From an uncultured Pseudoalteromonas sp. (lineage in GTDB: Bacteria > Pseudomonadota > Gammaproteobacteria > Enterobacterales > Alteromonadaceae): a DNA stretch of 64,000 nucleotides. Under the pieces are notes generated by a model. That model ran no database searches. It saw only the letters and a program-made list of their open reading frames with translations, and had not been told where the DNA came from. A program made the position numbers and the translations under genes. How positions within the stretch are numbered: the first letter of the stretch is position 1; every line of letters starts with the position of its first letter. This document shows, piece by piece, positions 25,688 to 34,164 of this stretch. Location of the stretch: assembly GCA_947493455.1 (NCBI GenBank), contig CANLRB010000011.1, forward strand, positions 1-64,000. Direction: 5' to 3'.

Positions 25688-26824
25688 TTATTCTGTCGGC
25701 GCCACTGCTGTGAGTGAAATGCGCGCTTCATCGCTTACAAATTTGCGCCACCACAGCTTGTTTTGATTTTCACTATGTAAGCTAAATACTTGGCCTGGGA
25801 TTGGCGTATGTAAATTTATGTTGTGTGATTTTGCAGCGCCATAGGCGCGCTCGAGCGGTTCGTACCAAGAATGAAATGCCAGATCAAATGTACCATTATG
25901 GATTGGCATCATAATATCGCCACGTAGATCTATATGCGCCTGAATACTTTGTTCTGGGGTCATGTGCACATCAGCCCAATCTTTATCATAGGCACCGGTT
26001 TCTATCATAGTTAAATCAAACGGTCCATAGCGCTTGCCAATGTGTTTGAATCCATCAAAGTAGCCTGAGTCACCGCTAAAATAGAGGCTTTCATTGGGAG
26101 TTTTAATCACCCATGAGCCCCATAGGGTTTTGTTGCCATCGCTTAATGCTCTACCTGAAAAATGGCGTGTTGGGGTAAAGGCAATTAACGTATCGCCATT
26201 ATTTTGTTCTTGCCACCAATCGAATTCGTCTATTTGATTTTTTTTCAGCCCCCATTTTACTAAGTCCGCGCCGACACCGAGAGGCACCATAAACTGTGTG
26301 TTCATTTTGGCTAGTTCAATAACACTCTGTTTATCCAAATGATCGTAGTGGTTATGAGAAATCAGCACGCGATCGATGGGAGGAAGAGCGGATAGTGAAA
26401 TAGGTGATTCGTGAAAGCGCTTTGGCCCAAACGATGAAAATGGCGAAGCACGTTCGGCAAATACTGGGTCGAGTAACCAATATTCTCCGTAAACTTTAAG
26501 CAGTATTGATGAGTGGCCGAGTTTTATAACATGCAGTTGATTGTTATCGAGCTGCACTAGCTGTGCCTTTGTCAGCATATTGATTGGCAGTTGGGAACTT
26601 GGCATCGGGTCGATGCGCTTTTCAGTGATATAGCGACCAATAATCTTTGCAATGTTGCTAAAGCTATTAGCAGGGATCGGTTCAGGGTTGTGAAATTGCC
26701 CTTTATAAAATTGACTCGCATTAGGTGTTTGATGACGCGTTTGACTCGCTAAATGGTGGTCCATGGTACAGGCTCCAAACGTTAACATTAGGATCACTAG
26801 GCTGATCCACTTAATTATCTTCAT
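25688..26824 (-). CDS. MBL-fold metallo-hydrolase lipoprotein (NAPE-PLD-like)
   Basis: The 378-residue protein has a lipobox TFGAC (Cys19) and a metallo-beta-lactamase fold. The zinc motif HNHYDHLD lies at 157-164; further ligands are in PTRHFSGR, YFSGDSGYFDGF and MMPIHNGTFDLAFH. WGSWVIKT between them, together with the LGHSSILLK opening, places it with the NAPE-PLD / UlaG-like group, whose members cleave phosphodiester or lactone bonds. Probable location is a membrane surface in the periplasm. The true substrate is unknown; a phospholipid-like one is plausible from the family. Confidence 0.85.
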   Translation of the reverse strand: MKIIKWISLVILMLTFGACTMDHHLASQTRHQTPNASQFYKGQFHNPEPIPANSFSNIAKIIGRYITEKRIDPMPSSQLPINMLTKAQLVQLDNNQLHVIKLGHSSILLKVYGEYWLLDPVFAERASPFSSFGPKRFHESPISLSALPPIDRVLISHNHYDHLDKQSVIELAKMNTQFMVPLGVGADLVKWGLKKNQIDEFDWWQEQNNGDTLIAFTPTRHFSGRALSDGNKTLWGSWVIKTPNESLYFSGDSGYFDGFKHIGKRYGPFDLTMIETGAYDKDWADVHMTPEQSIQAHIDLRGDIMMPIHNGTFDLAFHSWYEPLERAYGAAKSHNINLHTPIPGQVFSLHSENQNKLWWRKFVSDEARISLTAVAPTE

Positions 26825-27037
26825 GTGTTTATCTCAACAAAGTAAACTACACGGTGTAGTTTCTCATCACTCAAGTAAAAAGTAAACCGTTTAGTGCACT
26901 TTTATTTGGTTGACATGTCGTTTATTAATTTAACTGGCTGATAAATATTATTTAAAAAAATAGTTGAGAGGCGTTAGGTAATTCTTATAACCATGAGATA
27001 CCATTGCATCTTTACGGTACATCACGAGCGTTTATAT

Positions 27038-27886
27038 ATGCCATACTTGGTCTTAATCACTGCATTGTGGGCTTTTTCATTCAGTCTTATTGGCGTCTAT
27101 TTAGCTGGGCAGGTTGATGCTTGGTTTAGTGTATTGCTTCGTGTGGCATTAGCAAGTTGCGTTTTTCTACCATTTATTTTTAAAGTTAAGTTGCCGCGCA
27201 CGCGTATTTATCAATTAATGGCAATTGGTGCAGTGCAGTTAGGTGTAATGTACGGGTTTTACTATCACTCATTCTTATACTTATCGGTGCCAGAAGTATT
27301 GCTTTTTACCGTCATGACACCGCTTTATATTTCAATTTTAAATGATTTACTCGATAAACGGTTCAATTGGCATAATTTGTTAGTTGCGATACTCGCTGTT
27401 TTTGGCGCGGTGGCAATCCGCTATCAAGGAGTTGATGGAGAGTTTTTATTTGGGCTTGCGCTTGTGCAAGGGGCGAACCTTTGTTTCGCTATCGGACAAG
27501 TGAGTTACAAGCGGGTTATGACAAATAGGACGTTGGCACACCATACCGTGTTTGGTTGGTTTTTTGTTGGTGCATTGATGATTGCTGGGTTGTGCTACGT
27601 GTTGTTTGGCAACAGTTCACAGTTGCCAACAACAACTATGCAATGGAGTGTGCTTATTTACCTCGGTCTCATCGCATCTGGGCTTGGCTATTTTGGTTGG
27701 AACTATGGTGCGACTAAGGTTGACGTCGGCACGCTTGCAGTTATGAACAATCTACTTATTCCTGCCGGTATTTTTGTCAACCTACTTATTTGGAATCGTG
27801 AAGCGGATATACTTCGTTTAAGTCTTGGCACCGGTATTATTGTATTTGCCCTCGTTCTGAATCATTTTTTAAATCGGCGGCGATAA
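27038..27886 (+). CDS. EamA/DMT family transporter
   Basis: The protein has ten membrane segments in two homologous EamA halves (roughly residues 1-135 and 145-280). Typical features are LITALWAFSFSLIG, VLLRVALASCVFLPFI, LLFTVMTPLYISIL and, in the second half, LIASGLGYFGWNYG. I start it at the ATG at 27038, since the sequence from there matches the usual N-terminus; a longer frame begins at 26993. Family members export or import amino acids and metabolites by proton exchange. The substrate cannot be read. It appears monocistronic. Confidence 0.87.
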   Translation: MPYLVLITALWAFSFSLIGVYLAGQVDAWFSVLLRVALASCVFLPFIFKVKLPRTRIYQLMAIGAVQLGVMYGFYYHSFLYLSVPEVLLFTVMTPLYISILNDLLDKRFNWHNLLVAILAVFGAVAIRYQGVDGEFLFGLALVQGANLCFAIGQVSYKRVMTNRTLAHHTVFGWFFVGALMIAGLCYVLFGNSSQLPTTTMQWSVLIYLGLIASGLGYFGWNYGATKVDVGTLAVMNNLLIPAGIFVNLLIWNREADILRLSLGTGIIVFALVLNHFLNRRR

Positions 27887-27889
27887 ATG

Positions 27890-28405
27890 TTAAAGGCTTA
27901 AAATCAATTCGTTTAATGCGGCAACCGAAAATCCGTCGTCATAAAAATAAACGATGTCACCGTTACCATTAATGACCATGACCCGTGCATTATTTGGCGA
28001 TTCATTGCCAGTGAATTCTTGTATGGTGTCACCATCTTGATATATCGTGATGACGCCGCCCCACAGCTCTTTTGGAATACCGCGGCGCATGCCGTTGTCA
28101 ATCATGGTACTGAACATGCGTGGAAAAAGACCGGCAATTGTTGGCAGTTCATAGGCCATAGTATCGACTTGCTTCATATCAAGCCCAATTAGCCAGCGGT
28201 CGATATCGAATTGAGAATCTTGCTTATAACCAATTAAAAATATCACGGTGTCACCTTTAACAAATGAGGGGATCTGTGTTCGTTCACCGGAGAGTGTATT
28301 GCCAAAGACTATTGGAAAAGGTTGACCAGTTACATTTTTATTTGGATATGTGCTCGTACATCCAACGAGTAAAATGAGTACTACTAGTAATAAATAATTT
28401 TTCAT
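27890..28405 (-). CDS. Thioredoxin-fold-like lipoprotein lacking catalytic cysteines
   Basis: Started at the ATG at 28405, the product is a 171-residue lipoprotein with lipobox LVGC. The mature part has a redoxin-like layout (GQPFPIVFGNTLSGER, then DTVIFLIGYKQDSQFDIDRWL, and a late VMVINGNGDIVYFYDDGFS strand-turn-strand). The CxxC position is occupied by non-cysteine residues, so it cannot be a normal thiol oxidoreductase. It may resemble ATP10-like redoxin-fold proteins; this is tentative. It is in the same direction as, and 17 bases or more downstream of, the LytTR regulator. Confidence 0.5.
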   Translation of the reverse strand: MKNYLLLVVLILLVGCTSTYPNKNVTGQPFPIVFGNTLSGERTQIPSFVKGDTVIFLIGYKQDSQFDIDRWLIGLDMKQVDTMAYELPTIAGLFPRMFSTMIDNGMRRGIPKELWGGVITIYQDGDTIQEFTGNESPNNARVMVINGNGDIVYFYDDGFSVAALNELILSL

Positions 28406-28482
28406 GTGTTTTTTTCGTATGCATTTAATAGCGAGTAATACGCGCAACTGATCAAATAGGTTCACATTTAATATCGCTTAGA

Positions 28483-30012
28483 TTAATTATTTGTTTGCTT
28501 TAACGTATCCTTAACCGTTGACAGTAAACGCCGGCTTACGGGAGATGCATAATCGTGACTCAGTTGTAATTGGTAGCCTTTATTGGCGCCGCCATGATTT
28601 GTTTTTAGTGTTATCACTTCATTTAAATTGACGATGTATGAGCGGTGCACTTTTAAAAAGAAGCTCGGTAGTTTTTCTTCGAGTTGTTTTAGCGAACCAG
28701 AATATAGCTTAGTCTCATTGCCTTTTAAGAACAATTCAACATAATCGCCCGCTGCTTGGCAGTAGATGATGTCGGGTATTGACACATATGATTGTTGTCC
28801 TGCAGATTGAAGCAAGAGTTTTTGTGGTTTTGCAGCGTGTGAGCGCTGGCTTAGCGTAGATTCTAATTTGGCTATTAACGCTTGGTCTTGTTGCTGCTGT
28901 TGCAATGCTTTTTTGGCTTCTTTGGCTTCCAATATAAACAGGTAACCTAAAAAGAGGCCAATAATTATAAAATGAATCAGCTCATGAAAGCGCGCGACAC
29001 TAACGACTATGGTGATGGTAATTACTAATTGCACGACAAACCATTGTAAAAGTCGTGGTTCACGTGTTTTAAACCAAGCCCATAAAATAAGGTTAAGGCT
29101 GACAATCAGCGGAATTAAAATTGCTGCTGTGATTTTAGTGTCAAAGCCAGGTAGCAACAACATGGCAATGACGCTTACCAGCACACTGATATAAACCCAA
29201 TGAATCGCTCGCCGTTGTAAAATAGTGTATGCGCAATATGTCAGGGCAACATGGCCAAATAAAAATGACAGGGCTGTAATGGCTAACAAGCGAATATCAT
29301 GAAACGGGTAATTATACGCAAACAAGCCTCGGGTCATTTCGAAAAGTAGTTGCGCGGCTGCAATAATGCACAGGGCACAAAATAGCCGAGCGGTGCTTGG
29401 CTTTTGATGGCCAAAGCTGAGCACTAAAAAATAGAGCGCGCCGACCGTAAAGGCACCAAATAAAATGAGTCCAAAAAAGCTGCCCTGTTGTACGTAGCGA
29501 TTAGCATAGGTGAATTGACCAAAGCCCAAGTAATGAATTGGGTAATCGAGGGAAATCATACTGTGTTGACTCGAAATCAACAACGCCAATTGATTTTGTT
29601 TTTCGAGTAACAGTGACTCTGGCAAATAAAACGACGTGTCCATTTTGCCAGGAGTTTCATTTTTACTATCGCTAGGTTGTCCATTGTGCCCAATAAGCGT
29701 GTTATTTAAATAGGCACTGCTCGCTACTTTGCCAAACATGAAAAATGCGTACGGCGGTTCAATTTTTTGCCAAGCGGCATTTTTATCAAATTCGAGTAAC
29801 AGCCACATAGCGCGGTTTTGAGGATCAACCTCTAGCAGCGATTTTGTTTCACATTGGCGGTGAGTGAAAGTGCTTGGTGAAAGCGTTGTATTTACGAACG
29901 GACATACTGTGACTGGGTGATCGCTGCTAATTTGCAGTAACGGTTTTGCAATTGCAACATGGATGTTTAGCAATAGCATAAAAAAGAATATTAAAATGTT
30001 TATTATTTGCAC
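28483..30012 (-). CDS. 7TM membrane regulator with LytTR DNA-binding domain
   Basis: The 509-residue protein has a signal peptide (about 1-22), an extracytoplasmic sensor region (about 23-180), about seven membrane helices (about 182-370), a short Gln-rich coiled segment (KKALQQQQQDQALIAKLESTL) and a C-terminal LytTR domain. The last shows DIIYCQAAGDYVELFL, FFLKVHRSYIVNL and SRRLLSTVK. This is a one-component membrane regulator: ligand outside, DNA binding inside. It precedes the redoxin-like lipoprotein gene on the same strand. Targets and signal are not known. Confidence 0.88.
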   Translation of the reverse strand: MQIINILIFFFMLLLNIHVAIAKPLLQISSDHPVTVCPFVNTTLSPSTFTHRQCETKSLLEVDPQNRAMWLLLEFDKNAAWQKIEPPYAFFMFGKVASSAYLNNTLIGHNGQPSDSKNETPGKMDTSFYLPESLLLEKQNQLALLISSQHSMISLDYPIHYLGFGQFTYANRYVQQGSFFGLILFGAFTVGALYFLVLSFGHQKPSTARLFCALCIIAAAQLLFEMTRGLFAYNYPFHDIRLLAITALSFLFGHVALTYCAYTILQRRAIHWVYISVLVSVIAMLLLPGFDTKITAAILIPLIVSLNLILWAWFKTREPRLLQWFVVQLVITITIVVSVARFHELIHFIIIGLFLGYLFILEAKEAKKALQQQQQDQALIAKLESTLSQRSHAAKPQKLLLQSAGQQSYVSIPDIIYCQAAGDYVELFLKGNETKLYSGSLKQLEEKLPSFFLKVHRSYIVNLNEVITLKTNHGGANKGYQLQLSHDYASPVSRRLLSTVKDTLKQTNN

Positions 30013-30200
30013 GTTTTCGCTCAGTACTTAACTCTACCGTTTAACGGAAAATAATGACCGTTTAACTTTTTAGTCAATAAAAACAGCGGCTTTCACCTAA
30101 ATTAACAAGCATTCACTGCGTTGATGATGTGTTATTGATTTATCTTAATTCGAATTTTAATCAGTTAACAGATGCAAGTATAAAGCAATAAGGTGAGTGT

Positions 30201-31667
30201 ATGTTACAAAAACAATGTCTATTTATTTTAACTCTACTACTTGGCGCAATGTGTTTCGAGTTGTTTGCGCAAACGGTTTATCCATCAGAAAAGCCGATTG
30301 TATTTGAAACTAGGTCAGGTGAAAAAACAGACGCATTTTCAGGTTTTATCACGGTGCCTGAAAACCGGGCGAATAGAGAAAGTCGCCAAATCGACGTTCA
30401 TTATGTTCGATTTCCGGCAACGGGAAAAAGCAAAGGTGCGCCTATTATCTATTTAGCGGGTGGTCCAGGCGGCTCGGGTATTAAAACAGCGCAAATTCCA
30501 AATTTTCGTTTTCCGCTGTTTATGGCACTGCGTGAATTTGGCGATGTGATAGCGCTTGATCAACGTGGCACGGGTAAGTCGACAACAACGGAGCGCTGCA
30601 CATCATCGCAAGTTATTCCGTTAGATAGTGTGGTTAATACGGCTTTATTAAATAAAAAATATCGACAAGCGGCAGCGGAATGCGTGGCGTTTTGGCAGTC
30701 ACTCGGGGCTGATGTCCTTGGTTACACAACGCGTGAAAGTGTGTCTGATATCGACGCACTAAGAGAACATTTTAAGGCTGACAAAGTATCACTGTGGGGA
30801 ATTTCTTACGGCAGTCATTTAGCACTTGCTGCGCTTAATCAGTTGCCAGGAAAAATTGACAAAGTCGTTATGGCAAGTGCTGAAGGACTTGATCAAACGG
30901 TTAAGTTGCCAAAACAAACTGACTTATATTTTTCGCGATTGCAAGCGGCGATTAATACGCAGCCTAATGCTAAAGCTGCCTACCCTAATATTAATGTGTT
31001 GATTAAACGGGTTCATAAAAATCTTGAAAATGCGCCGGTACCCGTTACGTTTACGACCCGCTCTGGAAAGCAGGTTGAGATGTTGTTACAAAAAATGCAT
31101 ATGCAAATCATCGCATCGTATATGATTGCTGATCCGCATCGCGGCGTTAAATCATTGCTGAAAATTTATGATGAACTTGATAAAGGCGAAGTACGTAGTC
31201 TCATCCCAGTATTACAACGGGGCTTTTTTTCTAATGAACCTATTTCCTTTAGTTTGATGTCGTTTGCGATGGATATTGCCTCAGGGGTCAGTGAGAAGCG
31301 ATTGTCAAAAATAGAAAAACAGGCCGAGTCATCGTTGCTTGGATTGGCATTAAACTTTCCAATGCCGCAACTTAATAAGTCGGTTAATGGGCTTGATTTA
31401 GGTGAAGGCTTTCGTACCAACCCAGTCAGTGATGTTCCTACTTTGTTGCTTTCAGGCACACTTGATGGCCGCACGTATCTTGATAGTCAACTTGACGCAA
31501 CACAGGGGCTTAGCAATTTGCAACATATTACGATAGTAAATGGTGGACACAATATTTTTATGGTTTCTCCTGACGTAACCAATAATATTAAACGCTTTTT
31601 AGCGGGCAAGCCCCTGACAACAACGCAAATTGAAATAGATTTGCCGCAGTTTGCGAGCGAAAAGTAA
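30201..31667 (+). CDS. Exported alpha/beta-hydrolase, tripeptidyl-aminopeptidase-like
   Basis: The 488-residue protein has a signal peptide (about 1-24, ending ELFAQ) and an alpha/beta-hydrolase fold of the prolyl-/tripeptidyl-aminopeptidase group (S33). The oxyanion motif GGPGGSG is at 87-93, LDQRGTGKS follows, and the nucleophile Ser202 lies in WGISYGS. A TAP-like C-terminal part carries LLLSGTLDGRTY (Asp) and NGGHNIF (His). Such enzymes remove N-terminal residues from peptides in the periplasm. The gene is alone, with a hairpin following at 31675-31706. Confidence 0.87.
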   Translation: MLQKQCLFILTLLLGAMCFELFAQTVYPSEKPIVFETRSGEKTDAFSGFITVPENRANRESRQIDVHYVRFPATGKSKGAPIIYLAGGPGGSGIKTAQIPNFRFPLFMALREFGDVIALDQRGTGKSTTTERCTSSQVIPLDSVVNTALLNKKYRQAAAECVAFWQSLGADVLGYTTRESVSDIDALREHFKADKVSLWGISYGSHLALAALNQLPGKIDKVVMASAEGLDQTVKLPKQTDLYFSRLQAAINTQPNAKAAYPNINVLIKRVHKNLENAPVPVTFTTRSGKQVEMLLQKMHMQIIASYMIADPHRGVKSLLKIYDELDKGEVRSLIPVLQRGFFSNEPISFSLMSFAMDIASGVSEKRLSKIEKQAESSLLGLALNFPMPQLNKSVNGLDLGEGFRTNPVSDVPTLLLSGTLDGRTYLDSQLDATQGLSNLQHITIVNGGHNIFMVSPDVTNNIKRFLAGKPLTTTQIEIDLPQFASEK

Positions 31668-31674
31668 TACTGTG

Positions 31675-31706
31675 CCGGCTATATGAAATGGCAATGATAT
31701 AGCCGG
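31675..31706. terminator. Hairpin between convergent genes
   Basis: CCGGCTATAT (31675-31684) and ATATAGCCGG (31697-31706) form a perfect 10-bp stem with a 12-base loop between the peptidase gene and the HAD gene. No T-run follows on either strand. Confidence 0.6.
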
Positions 31707-31725
31707 AAAGTATTAATTCAGTAAA

Positions 31726-32304
31726 TCAAAAGTTTTTTGCGAACTCTTGATACTGGTCAAACACATATGTGGCTTGATTTGCAAAGCTTGGCTTTGGTTT
31801 TGTCGAGTCACAATAAAGAGCACTTTCGATACCTGCGTTCTCGGCGATTTGAATATCGTGTAAGTAGTCGCCAATGTAGAGTAAACTATCAAGTGGTAGC
31901 TGCCAATTGTTAGCGATTTTAAAAATTCCCTGAGGATTCGGTTTGGCGGGTGCATCGTCTCGGGTAATTACAGTGTCGATATGTAGATTATTGTTGAAGC
32001 ACTTTATTTTTGCAGCACGAGCATTGTTTCGCGTAAGAATTGCAACTGGAATATCGAGCTGATTTAGGCGTGCAATGAAATCAATCGCCCCTGTAATTGC
32101 GATGGCGCTGTCGGCTTCATCAAGCTCCATTTGATTGATGATACGGTTAGCTTCTGTTTTTGAGTTTGATGAGAGCGAGTCAACATATGCCAATATATCC
32201 TCGTCTGGTGGGCAGTTTATCGCTTGGCGCATTGTTTTAAAGCATAAAGTACAAGTAACGAGTGTGCCATCGAGATCAAAAATGACCCCTTTTATGTGTT
32301 TCAT
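31726..32304 (-). CDS. HAD family hydrolase (phosphatase)
   Basis: The 192-residue protein has the HAD motifs in order: FDLDGTL (Asp10 nucleophile, Asp12), VAILTRNNA (motif II), KPNPQGIF (motif III Lys), and YIGDYLHDIQIAENAG (motif IV acids). The cap insert is small and helical (about 20-75). It is a cytoplasmic phosphatase similar to phosphoglycolate- or nucleotidase-type HADs. It lies 7 bases downstream of the DUF3429 gene and is probably co-transcribed. The substrate is not readable. Confidence 0.9.
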   Translation of the reverse strand: MKHIKGVIFDLDGTLVTCTLCFKTMRQAINCPPDEDILAYVDSLSSNSKTEANRIINQMELDEADSAIAITGAIDFIARLNQLDIPVAILTRNNARAAKIKCFNNNLHIDTVITRDDAPAKPNPQGIFKIANNWQLPLDSLLYIGDYLHDIQIAENAGIESALYCDSTKPKPSFANQATYVFDQYQEFAKNF

Positions 32305-32311
32305 AGTCTAT

Positions 32312-32722
32312 TTAACCGAGTGAATGTTCAAAAAACGCCGCCATGGCAAAGTGACAGATAACGACAACCGAGGTAATACGCTCGCGCATCGTGCGGTAAT
32401 CAGCGCTTAAGTCTTGCCACGCAATACGTTTTTGTAAAAGTAATAAATATACGTAAAGGCCAGCTAACAGTATCAATGCTAATTTAACACTCAAAAATAA
32501 TCCGAAAGGGATGAGTAGTGTTGGCAAAACAATGAGCCATAACTGCACTGTACTTTGTGGTTTGTTTTGCCACAAGCTGCCACACAAAAAGCTAACAATA
32601 CAAATGCTATAAACACAGAACAGCTGTGTAATGCGTGCATCGTCGATAAATAAAGAGATGGCCACGAACGCCAGAAATGGAAGGGCGCCTAAGTAGCCTA
32701 ATTGAGTGTGATTTGCTTGCAT
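32312..32722 (-). CDS. DUF3429 membrane protein
   Basis: The product is 136 residues long if started at the second ATG (32722), which has GAAGG 5-6 bases upstream; an ATG four codons earlier is less well placed. The sequence LGYLGALPFLAFVAISL, YSICIVSFLCGSLW and the closing RERITSVVVICHF match the DUF3429 family. Four or five membrane segments are visible. The function of the family is unknown. It probably forms a two-gene operon with the HAD hydrolase. Confidence 0.85.
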   Translation of the reverse strand: MQANHTQLGYLGALPFLAFVAISLFIDDARITQLFCVYSICIVSFLCGSLWQNKPQSTVQLWLIVLPTLLIPFGLFLSVKLALILLAGLYVYLLLLQKRIAWQDLSADYRTMRERITSVVVICHFAMAAFFEHSLG

Positions 32723-32853
32723 AAAAACCTTCATAGTAAAACGGGTTGTACGAACGATAAGTGACGGATGATCACTTTACTTTTATTAAATTCAGCATAT
32801 TGTGAATATTGCATTGAGCGATTTATATAACATACTCAATATATCAATAACTC

Positions 32854-33438
32854 ATGGCAAAATGTATGTTTACACCAGAAGAAGTGGATTATTTAAAAAA
32901 AGAGTTGAGTGTGTTTATCGACAAAGCACAGCAACGAATAGCGCAAGGGGATTTGCAAAACGAACAACGCACCCGCATCGAAAATAAGTTAATTACCACG
33001 GTGTCGATTGTTAACAAGCTAACTCATCTGCAGCCGGACGATGAAAAAAAATCGGCATCGGATAAAGTATTGATTGTTGATGATGTGGAATCGATGCGTA
33101 AAATTCATCGTCACTATTTTATGGAATGTGGGTTTAAGCATGTTGATTTGGCACCAGATGGATATCGTGCATTTTTAATGATGAAAAAAGCCTATGAAAA
33201 TGGCTCGGCCTACCAGCTAATCGTGTCAGATTGGGAAATGCCTAAAGTTTCTGGCCTAGAATTGCTAAAAATGACGCGAACTGATGCAGAACTTTGGCGC
33301 ACGCCGTTCTATTTAATCTCATCATTGAATGATAAAAAACACATTATAAAAGGCATTAACACGGGTGCGACAGGGTATATGGTGAAGCCTGTTAACCAAA
33401 AAATGGTGAGCGATAAGTTTAAAGCCTATTTAAGCTAA
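32854..33438 (+). CDS. CheY-like response regulator with helical N-terminal extension
   Basis: The 194-residue protein has a helical N-terminal extension of about 68 residues (TPEEVDYLKKELSVFIDKA..), then a receiver domain: Asp76-Asp77, phospho-acceptor Asp126 (LIVSDWEMP), Ser155-Ser157 region (YLISSLND) and Lys178 (MVKPV). No output domain follows, so it acts through protein contacts. It resembles chemotaxis-type regulators of Alteromonadales. It heads a co-directional group with a BcsD-like protein (79-base gap), a 56-residue protein and a duplicated-domain protein. No histidine kinase gene is adjacent. Confidence 0.9.
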   Translation: MAKCMFTPEEVDYLKKELSVFIDKAQQRIAQGDLQNEQRTRIENKLITTVSIVNKLTHLQPDDEKKSASDKVLIVDDVESMRKIHRHYFMECGFKHVDLAPDGYRAFLMMKKAYENGSAYQLIVSDWEMPKVSGLELLKMTRTDAELWRTPFYLISSLNDKKHIIKGINTGATGYMVKPVNQKMVSDKFKAYLS

Positions 33439-33517
33439 TTTTGTGTAATAACTTGTCATGGTTATTGAGTCGGTTACAGCCATAATATGGGCATCTATTT
33501 ATTACTAGTGTGAGTGT

Positions 33518-33982
33518 ATGCACTACAGCGAACAACTGAACTTGCTGGTAACACAAAATGTGTCTAAACAGTGGGATTTTGTCATTGACTCGTTAGTCAT
33601 GGTATTGAATGAGACATTACCGTTTCAGCAACGTATCGAATTTTTTGAAAAAATGGGGTTTCATGCAAGTTTGCTAGTTGATATTTGTCCATCAATGACC
33701 TTGGCTGAGTTAAATAAACAATTAAATATATTTTGGTCACAACGCCAGTGGGGACGATGCGATATTTATGAAAAGCAAGAAAGCTTAGTTATCGAGCATT
33801 TTGTATCACCGTTAAGCGCGTTATTGCAACCCACTTATGCCTCATATGGCGACGCATTTTTAATCGCTATGTACAGTAATTGGCTGTCGCAGGCGAGTTC
33901 GCCATATCAGGGAAATATACAAAAAATGGATATGCAAGAAGTTGATAATACTATCGTTAAATTGAGTTATCAGGTAGTGTAG
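33518..33982 (+). CDS. BcsD-like (cellulose synthase subunit D-like) protein
   Basis: The 154-residue soluble protein has no signal peptide. It has the size and pattern of cellulose synthase subunit D: a helical first half (RIEFFEKMGFHASLLVDICPSMTLAELNKQLNIFW), then QWGRCDIYEKQESLVIEHFVSP, a match for the family's WGxxxxxxxxxxLxIxHxxxP, and a final helix FLIAMYSNWLSQ. BcsD forms cytoplasmic scaffolds that align cellulose export. No bcsA, bcsB or bcsC gene is in the window, so this would be an orphan. The match is by eye and moderate; the 56-residue gene follows after 2 bases. Confidence 0.45.
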   Translation: MHYSEQLNLLVTQNVSKQWDFVIDSLVMVLNETLPFQQRIEFFEKMGFHASLLVDICPSMTLAELNKQLNIFWSQRQWGRCDIYEKQESLVIEHFVSPLSALLQPTYASYGDAFLIAMYSNWLSQASSPYQGNIQKMDMQEVDNTIVKLSYQVV

Positions 33983-33984
33983 TG

Positions 33985-34155
33985 ATGAATAAAAAACAAC
34001 CTTTTAGTAATAAATTAGTTGAGAAAAATGTTGTCATCGTTAACTTTCAAACGAAACAGGTTAACTCTTCAGTAAACGAGCCTGAATCGCTGGCAGAACT
34101 GTTTAAACGACAAAAAGTATCGATTGACGATAACAATAAGACCATTCGAAAATAA
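33985..34155 (+). CDS. 56-residue protein, unknown
   Basis: The gene starts 2 bases after the BcsD-like stop and ends 9 bases before the duplicated-domain gene, so it is held in the operon by tight spacing. It encodes 56 residues, basic and hydrophilic: a strand-like VEKNVVIVNFQTKQV, then EPESLAELFKRQKVSID, likely one helix. No signal peptide or membrane segment is present. The length and position suggest a small partner or linker of the BcsD-like protein, similar in concept to small accessory proteins of cellulose operons. That comparison is inference. Confidence 0.6.
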   Translation: MNKKQPFSNKLVEKNVVIVNFQTKQVNSSVNEPESLAELFKRQKVSIDDNNKTIRK

Positions 34156-34164
34156 GGAAACGTT

